NCBI GenBank assembly: GCA_017502435.1
Contig: JAFVUZ010000041.1
Coordinates: 1 to 42,293, forward strand
DNA length: 42,293 nucleotides
Source of the DNA: Lentisphaeria bacterium
GTDB lineage: Bacteria; Verrucomicrobiota; Lentisphaeria; Victivallales; Victivallaceae
Direction of reading: 5' to 3'
Shown here one piece after another: positions 33,514 to 40,935 of the stretch; within the stretch, counting starts at the first letter, position 1; every line of letters begins with the position of its first letter. A model generated the notes under the pieces. The model worked only from the letters and a program-made list of their open reading frames with translations, was not told where the DNA came from and made no database searches. The translations under genes were made by a program, and so were the position numbers.

Positions 33514-36270
33514 ATGGAATACAGAAAAAATGAAAAAGGTGCAGCATTGCTGCTGGCTTTGGGCTTTGCGGCGTTGTTATTAGTTTTGGTAATGGGATTT
33601 GTGACTAATGCGTTGATCGAACGCAAAGTCGCTTCAACTAATGCAGATAGAACAGAGGCAAAAAGTATAGCGATGAGCGCATTGAATCGTTCTATTGCCG
33701 CTATGCAGTATCAAATACAGGCGTTGTCAAATGCGAATTTTTTTGATTCAGGGATTTACCGGTTTGATAATATTGTCAGCAAATACGATAATAATACAAG
33801 CGTTCTTTCTTCATTTCCTGCAAATGCTAATGATCCTGAATTTTCCGGTATGGAAGATATTTTTGTGCACAGAAATGACGATTTTATTCTGAATGGTTCC
33901 AGTGCTGTTAATTTTAATAATAACAATAGGACTTATGGGCTGAAAAATGGTGCAGATTTGTATGTGTACAAGTATCCACTGGCTCATCAAGTCTCATCCC
34001 GTTATTACGATTTTAATGAAAACAAAAGTAATGCAGTAACGCAGCAGGAAATAATTCTTCGTCAGCCGCAGTGGCAGTATGTCAGACAGGGGAATAATTC
34101 AAATGATCCGATTATAGGGCGTTATTTGTATGCTGTTCTGCCGGATATGGGCAAGTTCTCAAGGCGTGCATTTATTGGAACTGCGAGTGCATCAGGCTCT
34201 TCAATATCTTCAAATCTCTCGGATAAAATCGGCAGATTTGATTCTGAATTTGCCAGTGATTATTTTATGCCGTTGATCCGTTATTCGTATGATACTTTGA
34301 GGTATGAAAACGGAGAACAGTTTTTTAAGTCTTCTCAAGCGTTTGATTTGATATTGAGAGCCAGCGAACAACACAGTTCTCTTTCTGCTAATCAGATTGC
34401 AGATTCGACATTTGAAGTTTTTAATATGGTTGAGCCATTGACTTCAAATTCAAATTTGAATACGAATTTCCGGCAGGGAAATCCTTATACAACAAGGCTT
34501 ATGCATAATTTGTTAACTTCTACAGGGACAATAAATCTTCCGACATCTGTTAGTGGATTGCAGTCTGAAGTTCCGTATTTGAACAAAATTGACAGTGATG
34601 CAACTGTCCGAAATCAAATCGCCGCAAATATCATTGAGTTTTTCCGTACTTCAGATAATGTTGTCGGCTATGATGCAGACAATCCGATGAATACTACATA
34701 TACAGGTAACCGTCTGACTCCGTATATCAATGAATTTACATTGAGTTTATCAAATTTGACGGCAGATGTTAGTGTTGATATAGATCCGGTTACAAATCAA
34801 ATTCTTAGTACTGAAATAAGAAATCCTAATGTTACAATAAATTCATCATTTGAATTGTATGATATTTTTGGCAGAGCTCCGGCTAATACTGATACTGTTA
34901 CTTTTTCTGGAACTGTAACAGTTGAGTTTTCTATTACTAATAATAGCGGTGGCACAATTAGTAATGGTTCTGTGACTGCAGAGATTCCTTTTACTATGAC
35001 TTCAAGTGGAATATGGAGTTCTTTTTCTCCTTCCTCAGGAACATTGCCTACGCATGATACGATTTATTATGGTCAATCAGGCACTTATACTCATAATAGC
35101 ATGAGCTATAGTAATTCTAATCCTATGGAGTGTACGGGGACATGTGCCTTGAGAGCAAGAATAACTGGAATATCAAATGCGTATATTACATTTTCTCAAG
35201 GTGGGAACGTTGTTGATTTTGTAAAAGATATTCGTTTGTCATCGAACGCGGCTGAGCAGGCAACTATATCAAGTCAGCCTTTAAACAGTAATAACAGTGC
35301 GGGGACTGCATTGACTGGAACTACTAATAATGTCATATCTTATCAAATTAATGATCCTTTTAATAATTTGGATGGACAAAGTACTAATTGGGCAATTAGT
35401 GATACAACAACGACGACTAATATTGGACAGAGAAATTCAAATTACTTTTATAGTTCTGCCACCGGGGGACAGTTGTTATTGATAGAAAATGTAGCAAGAT
35501 TGCGGCAGATTGCAGCAGATTTTAATTCAACTCCTGCAATTTACAGCAATATTACACTGGCGGATTTGGGATTGATTTCCAGAGGTCGACCGGGAGAAAC
35601 TTTGCAAATTCATTCTGTCGGAGCGACAGATACAAATAGTATCAACGGGACTGTGAATGATATTTCGGTAACTGCTGCACCTGCAAGTAATCCTACCCCA
35701 TTGGCGGACGGCGGGTTGCTGGACCAGATTACAACTATGGTTGATGCAAATCCGCAGTTGATTGATATCAATACACGCAGTGTCGCTGTTTGGCGTAGTT
35801 TGTTGAGTAACATCAGGGGTGATGTTACAGCTGCAAACCCAACTCCGCAATATATTTTAGATGCAACGCAAGCGGAAAATTTGGCAAGAAAAATTTCTTA
35901 TAATATTCGTCAAAATAGGGAGTTTTTCAAGTCTCGTTCTGGTTTTATTGCAGTCTTTAATGCATCTCTCGTAGCTGTAAATAGCATTCCTGCTACAACA
36001 TCTAATATAACAGGAAATGCATTGTCTGATCGTGAAAAACAAATCATTATCGGTAAAATCCTGCCGCTGTGCAAGACTGAAGATTATCCGGAATTTATTC
36101 AGGTTATTGTTGTTGCACAGAAAATCAAGGATCGTGACGGTGCCGGTACGCTCGGTACTTATGAACATGGCGCCGACCAAATCGTTTCTGAAGTCCGTCT
36201 GCTCGCTAAACTCAGACGCGGCAATGATAATAGAATAAAAATTATTTCCATTGAAGAACTTATTGATTAA
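33514..36270 (+). CDS. giant GspK-like pseudopilin (918 residues)
   Basis: Likely tip subunit. The N-terminal hydrophobic helix (KGAALLLALGFAALLLVLVMG) lacks Glu5, as GspK does. The C-terminal ~190 residues carry the GspK-type pattern IDINTRSVAVWRSLLS, then NLARKISYNIRQNREFF and SRSGFIAVFN, which resembles the 'NxNTAsxevLxaL / R.PF.s..dl' helices of GspK. Canonical GspK is ~300-330 residues, so about 600 are extra. The middle (~400-680) is Ser/Thr/Asn-rich and A/T-rich. Verru_Chthon cassette protein A is the closest described type I can name. ggag precedes ATG 33514. A terminator follows the stop. Confidence 0.75.
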   Translation: MEYRKNEKGAALLLALGFAALLLVLVMGFVTNALIERKVASTNADRTEAKSIAMSALNRSIAAMQYQIQALSNANFFDSGIYRFDNIVSKYDNNTSVLSSFPANANDPEFSGMEDIFVHRNDDFILNGSSAVNFNNNNRTYGLKNGADLYVYKYPLAHQVSSRYYDFNENKSNAVTQQEIILRQPQWQYVRQGNNSNDPIIGRYLYAVLPDMGKFSRRAFIGTASASGSSISSNLSDKIGRFDSEFASDYFMPLIRYSYDTLRYENGEQFFKSSQAFDLILRASEQHSSLSANQIADSTFEVFNMVEPLTSNSNLNTNFRQGNPYTTRLMHNLLTSTGTINLPTSVSGLQSEVPYLNKIDSDATVRNQIAANIIEFFRTSDNVVGYDADNPMNTTYTGNRLTPYINEFTLSLSNLTADVSVDIDPVTNQILSTEIRNPNVTINSSFELYDIFGRAPANTDTVTFSGTVTVEFSITNNSGGTISNGSVTAEIPFTMTSSGIWSSFSPSSGTLPTHDTIYYGQSGTYTHNSMSYSNSNPMECTGTCALRARITGISNAYITFSQGGNVVDFVKDIRLSSNAAEQATISSQPLNSNNSAGTALTGTTNNVISYQINDPFNNLDGQSTNWAISDTTTTTNIGQRNSNYFYSSATGGQLLLIENVARLRQIAADFNSTPAIYSNITLADLGLISRGRPGETLQIHSVGATDTNSINGTVNDISVTAAPASNPTPLADGGLLDQITTMVDANPQLIDINTRSVAVWRSLLSNIRGDVTAANPTPQYILDATQAENLARKISYNIRQNREFFKSRSGFIAVFNASLVAVNSIPATTSNITGNALSDREKQIIIGKILPLCKTEDYPEFIQVIVVAQKIKDRDGAGTLGTYEHGADQIVSEVRLLAKLRRGNDNRIKIISIEELID

Positions 36271-36284
36271 AGAATATTGATTGA

Positions 36285-36315
36285 AAAAAATGCTCCCGGA
36301 GGGGAGCATTTTTTT
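36285..36315 (+). terminator. intrinsic terminator of the pseudopilin operon
   Basis: A 7-bp GC-rich stem (36291-36297 with 36302-36308), loop ggag, then seven T (36309-36315), starting 15 nt after the last stop. An A run before the stem gives some bidirectionality. Confidence 0.88.
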
Positions 36316-36330
36316 GTGGGGGGAGGATAA

Positions 36331-36363
36331 GGAGTTTAAGGAAATTAAGGAGGGTAGGGAGGT
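36331..36363. repeat. 9-bp tandem array, copy 3
   Basis: Units ggagtttaa, ggaaattaa, then degenerate ggagggta/gggaggtt. The same period and consensus as the arrays at 199-250 and 447-480, but more worn. Confidence 0.65.
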
Positions 36364-36367
36364 TAAT

Positions 36368-36393
36368 AAAAAAACTCTGCCGAAATGACAGAG
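36368..36393 (-). terminator. terminator-like repeat (A module), copy 3, minus strand
   Basis: On the minus strand ctctgtc (36393-36387), a 5-nt loop, ggcagag (36381-36375) and seven T. Its flank (ctcgcattatga) matches the complement of 29593-29604. It would be a second terminator behind the redox operon. Confidence 0.65.
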
Positions 36394-36414
36394 CTCGCAT
36401 TATGAAAAGATAAT

Positions 36415-36553
36415 TACACTTTTCTTTTTTGAAAAGGAGGTGTTCCACCCGCCTTTTTGTTTTGCTGACGCATTGGCAAATCCCGTTTGTTTGCTGAACA
36501 TATTACGGGTTGCATACCGAAAATATAAATACACTTTTCTTTTTTGAAAAGGA
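36415..36553. repeat. 24-bp direct repeat pair (36415-36438, 36530-36553)
   Basis: Two identical 24-bp copies beginning tacacttttc and ending gaaaagga. Each can fold as cttttc/gaaaag with a 6-T loop. They bracket the B module (36439-36486). Confidence 0.85.
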
Positions 36554-36560
36554 TGGGTTT

Positions 36561-36615
36561 AAGGGAAGGAAAAATCTTTTTTCTTTTAATCAAGAAAAAA
36601 GTTTTTCCTTCCCTT
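36561..36615 (-). terminator. long palindrome, probable terminator of the redox operon
   Basis: Arms 36561-36585 and 36592-36615 (aagggaaggaaaaa...) pair over ~24 bp with one bulge and a 6-nt loop. It sits 10 nt past the stop of the minus-strand gene. The same design occurs after uxaC. Confidence 0.6.
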
Positions 36616-36624
36616 TTAAACTTA

Positions 36625-38634
36625 TTACTTCTTCTTAATATCCAGAGCGCCGACGGGGCATTCATTTACGCAGGCGAGGCAGTCTTTGCAAGAAGTTGGG
36701 AAACCTTTATCAAAGACGGTGCCGACGGTGGTGAAGAAGCCGCGTTTTTTAGTGGAAAGAAGGTTTTGATTGATAACTTCTTTACAGATTTTGACGCAGG
36801 TTCCGCATTTGATACATTTGCCGCGGTCCTGAATGATTACGGGATGGCGGGAGTCGTAAGATGCGGGGAGTTTTTCGCCGCGGATGGCTTCGGGATCGCA
36901 TTTATAGGTTTGAGCGTGTTTGCGGAGGAAGCAGTCGGATTTGGCACTGCAGGAACACTGGATGCAGCGTTCGCCTTCTTTTTTCATGGCTTCCTGACTC
37001 AGAGTGCGGCTGACTTCTTCGAAAGTTGAAGTACGTTTGTCGAGGGAAATATTATCCATGGCGACACGGGGTTCTTCGGAGCATGAGGGATTGACATAAA
37101 CGATGTCGTCCTTTTTCATGCTTGCCCAGTGACCTCTGGAAACGAAAATCGGGTGGGGGACTTCTTCTTTTGCATTTAGCAGGAAATCTGCCATGTCTTC
37201 AGCCATCAACCGGGCGGCTCCGACAGCTTCAACGACGGTTGCGGCACCGGAAACACAGTCACCGGCGGCGAAAACTTTTTCGCTGACTCTGGCACTCAGA
37301 TTGCCGCGTTTGTCAACTTCAAGACCTGCGGGAGCGGCAGTTCCCTGACCGATTGCACCGATAATTGTATCGGCTTCGACTTCAAAATCGGAGTTGGGAA
37401 TGACGACCGGTTTGCGGCGGCCGGAAGCATCGGGTTCTCCAAGTTCCATTTTCTGACAGGTCATGACAAGTTTTGAGCCGCGTTTTTCGACTTTGACGGG
37501 AGCGACGAGGAAGGTGAACTTGACTCCTTCTTCTTTTGCTTCATGGATTTCGAGTTTTTCGGCGGGCATTTCAGCTTCGGTACGGCGGTAGAAACAGTTT
37601 ACGTCCGGAGACCCGAGGCGGACGGCGGTACGGACACAGTCCATGGCAGTATTGCCGCCGCCGACGACGATGACTTTGCCGGGATTGTCTCCGGAAGCGT
37701 TATTGAGTGCGACTTTGCGGAGAAATTCAATACCCTGGGTAACAAATTCTTCGCCTTCGCAACGCATGGATGAACCTTTCCAGCATCCGATGGTGAGAGC
37801 AACAGCGTCGAAATCTTTTTCGAGGTCGGCAAGAGAGAGGTTTTCACCGAGTTTTTTGCCGAAAACAAATTTGATACCCATTTTTTCAAAGTGAGCAAGT
37901 TCACGGTCGAGGATCGCTTTGGGCAGACGGTATTCGGGAATGCCGTAACGGGTCATACCTCCGGCTGCCGGCATGGCTTCAAAAAGTGTGACGTCAATAC
38001 CTTTCAAACGGAGGAAATATGCGGCAGAAGTACCGGCAGGACCTGCACCGACGATGGCGACTTTTTTGCCTGTTTCAGGCGCGATTTCCTCCATGTAACT
38101 GTCATAATACATATCGGCAGCCAGACGTTTGAAATCGTTGATGGCAACTGGAGAACCGGTGATATTTTTGCGGCAGTTTTTCTCGCAGAAGCGGGGGCAT
38201 ACACGACCTATGGTCATGGGCAGCGGAATACGTTTCTTGATAATTTTCAGAGATTCAAGGAAATCGCCTCTTTTGCCGGCTTGAACGTATTCTTCAACGG
38301 CGGCATGAGCGGGGCAGGCAACTGTACATGGGGCTTCGCAGTCGCCGGTATGTTCGGAGAGAAGCAGATTCAATGCGGTTTGACGCATATCGAAAACTTC
38401 TGCTGTATCTGATTCGATTTCCTGACCGTTGGCGGGGCAGGCGGAACATGAGGGGAGAAAACGGCCGGTTTTGCAGTCTTTGACTACGCAGACGAAACAG
38501 CTGGTGGTATGGCTGATTTTCTGGTTGCGGCACAGACTCGGAATGGCGATTCCGTTGCGTGCGGCGGCCTGAAGAATGGTTTCGCCGTTTTCGGCAATGA
38601 CGGTTTTTCCATCTATTTTAAATTCAACTGACAT
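36625..38634 (-). CDS. ferredoxin-domain / GltD (NfnB)-like flavoprotein fusion
   Basis: A 669-residue cytoplasmic iron-sulfur flavoprotein. Residues 1-78 are a 2Fe-2S ferredoxin domain (C35, C46, C49, C63), as at the start of NuoG and HydA. Residues ~95-160 carry GltD-type 4Fe-4S ligands (C99, C103, C107; C146, C150, C154). FAD-binding GAGPAG is at 196-201 and a pyridine nucleotide site VVGGGNTAMD at 323-332, followed by YRRTEAEMPA. The C-terminus adds further cysteine groups including CIKCGTCVKIC and CKDCLACVNECP ferredoxin clusters. No hydrogenase H-cluster region is present. With NuoE- and NuoF-like partners this resembles the Sporomusa-type transhydrogenase (Stn). It begins 10 nt after the NuoF-like gene. 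Confidence 0.82.
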   Translation of the reverse strand: MSVEFKIDGKTVIAENGETILQAAARNGIAIPSLCRNQKISHTTSCFVCVVKDCKTGRFLPSCSACPANGQEIESDTAEVFDMRQTALNLLLSEHTGDCEAPCTVACPAHAAVEEYVQAGKRGDFLESLKIIKKRIPLPMTIGRVCPRFCEKNCRKNITGSPVAINDFKRLAADMYYDSYMEEIAPETGKKVAIVGAGPAGTSAAYFLRLKGIDVTLFEAMPAAGGMTRYGIPEYRLPKAILDRELAHFEKMGIKFVFGKKLGENLSLADLEKDFDAVALTIGCWKGSSMRCEGEEFVTQGIEFLRKVALNNASGDNPGKVIVVGGGNTAMDCVRTAVRLGSPDVNCFYRRTEAEMPAEKLEIHEAKEEGVKFTFLVAPVKVEKRGSKLVMTCQKMELGEPDASGRRKPVVIPNSDFEVEADTIIGAIGQGTAAPAGLEVDKRGNLSARVSEKVFAAGDCVSGAATVVEAVGAARLMAEDMADFLLNAKEEVPHPIFVSRGHWASMKKDDIVYVNPSCSEEPRVAMDNISLDKRTSTFEEVSRTLSQEAMKKEGERCIQCSCSAKSDCFLRKHAQTYKCDPEAIRGEKLPASYDSRHPVIIQDRGKCIKCGTCVKICKEVINQNLLSTKKRGFFTTVGTVFDKGFPTSCKDCLACVNECPVGALDIKKK

Positions 38635-38644
38635 TTTTTACACC

Positions 38645-40363
38645 TTAATTTTTCTGACCTTTGGGAACTCGGCGGATTGCCTTTTTTGGACACATATCAA
38701 TACAGCTGTTGCACTTGGTGCATTTTGCGGTATCGACAACGAAATCGTCAGAAATCGCCTGAACTGGGCAATTTTTGATGCAGAGTTTACATTTTACGCA
38801 CTTGGACTGATCGAGGAAAACGTCAACGAGCGAGGTGCATTTCAAGGCTTTGCACTGTTTGTTGATGACGTGATCTTCGTATTCATTGCGGAAGTAACGC
38901 ATGGTGGCAAGTACGGGATTGGGAGCAGTCTGTCCGAGACCGCAGAGAGCACCTTTTTTGACCTTGTTGCCGAGATCGACGAGGAAATCGAGGTCTGCTT
39001 CTTCGCCGTTGCCTTCGGTAATGCGGGTCAAAGTTTCAAACATACGTTTTGTGCCGACACGGCAGAAAGTGCATTTGCCGCAGCTTTCACGGTGGGTGAA
39101 ATCGAGGAAGTAGCGGGCAGTTTCGACCATACAGCGTTCATCACTAATGACGATCATACCTCCGGACCCCATGATGGCCCCGAGAGTTTTCAGCGAATCA
39201 TAATCAACGGGAGTGTTGAAAAGTTCAATCGGAATACAGCCGCCGGAGGGCCCGCCGGTCTGAACTGCTTTGACTTTTGCAGGATCGGCTCCGCCGATGT
39301 CAAAAACGATTTCAGCCAGAGTAATACCCATCGGAACTTCGACGAGACCGGGATATTTAAGGTCGCCGGCAAGTGCGAAAAGTTTTGTACCTTTGCTGCC
39401 TTCAGTACCTACGGAAGCGTATTTTGCTGCACCTTCACGGAGAATGAGCGGAACGTTGCCGAAAGTTTCGACATTGTTGATCATGGTCGGATGTCCCATC
39501 CAGCCGCTGTCGGTCGGGAAGGGGGGACGGAAACGGGGAGTTCCGCGTTTGCCTTCAAGAGAGTGAATGAGGGCGGTTTCTTCACCGCAGACAAAAGCAC
39601 CGGCACCTTCTTTGATAATGATTTCAAGTTCTTTTTTGTTTACGACATTGAGCTTGTGTTCATAAATCTGAGCGATGGCGATTTTGAGATGCTTGATTGC
39701 GAGCGGATATTCAGCACGGCAGTAGATGAAAAGTTTAGTTGCACCGGTTGCATAAGCGGCAATCAGCATACCTTCAAGCATCTGATGGGGAACACTTTCC
39801 ATGAGAGAGCGGTCCATAAATGCCCCGGGGTCGCCTTCGTCAGCGTTGCAGATGAGGATTTTTTCTGCATTGGGTTTGGCGGCGAGGAAACTCCATTTCA
39901 TACCGGTCGGGAAGCCACCGCCTCCGCGTCCGCGAAGACCTGAAAGTTTGACTTCATTTACGACATCTTCAGGTTTCATGGAGAGTGCTTTTTTGAGGCC
40001 CTCATAGCCGCCGTTTGCACAGTAATCTTCAAAAGAAACGGGGTTGATTTTGCCTGCGAGAGCGAGAACTTTGACGAGTTCTTTGGATTTTCTGCCTTCA
40101 TGAATGTTGAATTTTGCAAAGTCGGTGCCGTTCAGAATGGAGTCGATATAGGCATCTTCGGCTTTGAGGTTGCCGAAATACTGGCTTGAGCCGTCAGTGT
40201 AGATAACTTCGGCAATAGGTTCGGCGTAGCAGTGACCGATACATCCGGTCTCTTCGATTGGGAGATCGGTTTTTGCTTTGAGAAGTTCGAGGACGGCAGT
40301 TGCTCCTGCGGCGATACCGCAAGAAGCCATGCCGAGACGGATTTTTTCAATGGATTTACTCAT
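38645..40363 (-). CDS. NuoF/HydB-like NADH-binding subunit
   Basis: A 572-residue FMN and iron-sulfur protein that exchanges electrons with NAD(H). An N-terminal thioredoxin-like domain (~1-100, with C41/C45-type cysteines in GCIGHCYAEP) precedes the NuoF core: LRGRGGGGFPTGMKW (FMN/NADH), GAGAFVCGEETALIHSLEG, and 4Fe-4S motif ESCGKCTFCRVG. Two C-terminal 4Fe-4S clusters follow (CVKCKLCIKNCP, CTKCNSCIDMCP). This domain order is that of HydB/HndC of bifurcating enzymes, not of complex I NuoF. Its start overlaps the end of the NuoE-like gene by 4 nt. Confidence 0.9.
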   Translation of the reverse strand: MSKSIEKIRLGMASCGIAAGATAVLELLKAKTDLPIEETGCIGHCYAEPIAEVIYTDGSSQYFGNLKAEDAYIDSILNGTDFAKFNIHEGRKSKELVKVLALAGKINPVSFEDYCANGGYEGLKKALSMKPEDVVNEVKLSGLRGRGGGGFPTGMKWSFLAAKPNAEKILICNADEGDPGAFMDRSLMESVPHQMLEGMLIAAYATGATKLFIYCRAEYPLAIKHLKIAIAQIYEHKLNVVNKKELEIIIKEGAGAFVCGEETALIHSLEGKRGTPRFRPPFPTDSGWMGHPTMINNVETFGNVPLILREGAAKYASVGTEGSKGTKLFALAGDLKYPGLVEVPMGITLAEIVFDIGGADPAKVKAVQTGGPSGGCIPIELFNTPVDYDSLKTLGAIMGSGGMIVISDERCMVETARYFLDFTHRESCGKCTFCRVGTKRMFETLTRITEGNGEEADLDFLVDLGNKVKKGALCGLGQTAPNPVLATMRYFRNEYEDHVINKQCKALKCTSLVDVFLDQSKCVKCKLCIKNCPVQAISDDFVVDTAKCTKCNSCIDMCPKKAIRRVPKGQKN

Positions 40364-40812
40364 TTTGCCGCATACTCCTTGAGGATTTTGACCGTATTTT
40401 TGCGGTCGAGTTTACCGTAAACACGTCCGTTGATGCTCATGACGGGGGCGAGACTGCAGCAGCCGAGACAGGCGACAGTTTCGAGTGAAAAAATACCGTT
40501 GGCATCGGTTTCGCCGGGTTTAATGCCGAGAGCATCGGAAATCCACTGCTGGATCTGGACTGAACCTTTGATATGGCAGGCTGTACCGTCGCAAATGGCA
40601 ATTTTATATTTACCCGGCTTGATACGTTTGAACTGGGCGTAAAAAGAGAGGACACCCTCAACTTCGACGGGGGCGATATTGAAATATTTGCCGACGGCTT
40701 CGATTGCCTCATCAGAAACATAACCTTCCTGTCCCTGCACAGCTTGCAATCCTTTGATCAAATTGCTGGGGACATTCTCGATATTTTCGAGAAAAGCATA
40801 TTTGTTTGACAT
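40360..40812 (-). CDS. NuoE/HydC-like [2Fe-2S] subunit
   Basis: A 150-residue thioredoxin-like 2Fe-2S protein with ligands in CDGTACH and CLGCCSLAP. The N-terminal helical part contains FYAQFKRIKPGKY, as usual for NuoE. It passes electrons between the NuoF-like subunit and the rest of the complex. ATG 40812 has aagga upstream on the minus strand. It is the first gene of the three-gene operon. Confidence 0.9.
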   Translation of the reverse strand: MSNKYAFLENIENVPSNLIKGLQAVQGQEGYVSDEAIEAVGKYFNIAPVEVEGVLSFYAQFKRIKPGKYKIAICDGTACHIKGSVQIQQWISDALGIKPGETDANGIFSLETVACLGCCSLAPVMSINGRVYGKLDRKNTVKILKEYAAK

Positions 40813-40833
40813 TTCAAATCCTTTATTTTAAAA

Positions 40834-40877
40834 TTGTACATTTTACAGTGTATAAAATAAAACATTGTAATTTACAA
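40834..40877 (-). promoter_or_regulatory. promoter with paired TTGTA-TACAA palindromes, redox operon
   Basis: On the minus strand TTGTAA (40872-40877), 17 nt, TATACA (40849-40854); start near 40842. A 13-bp palindrome ttgtaatttacaa (40865-40877) covers the -35, and a related imperfect one, ttgtacattttacag (40834-40848), covers the start point. Centres are ~30 bp apart, about three helical turns. This fits repressor binding; a redox regulator such as Rex is possible but the motif is not the classical Rex site. Confidence 0.5.
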
Positions 40878-40935
40878 CTGTTTGCGGAAAAATCAAGAGA
40901 TTTTATTGAAAATATCATAAAAAGTTCATTTGAAT

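Larger units (their letters stand above)
36271..36624. other. intergenic repeats between convergent operons
   Basis: No gene is supported. In order it contains the operon terminator (36285-36315), a 9-bp array (36331-36363), the A terminator module in reverse (36368-36393), a 24-bp repeat copy (36415-36438), the B module in reverse (36439-36486), a hairpin (36482-36509), the second 24-bp copy (36530-36553) and a long palindrome (36561-36615). Confidence 0.75.

Noticed and set aside
38576..39943. 455-codon + strand open frame opposite the NuoF-like gene
   Set aside because: It is the antisense shadow of a strongly conserved gene and has no protein-like features of its own.
36625..40812. Reading the operon as an [FeFe]-hydrogenase or complex I fragment
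   Set aside because: No H-cluster motifs (TSCCPxW, MPCxxKxxE) are present in the large subunit, and the GltD-like fold replaces that domain; the membrane Nuo genes are absent.
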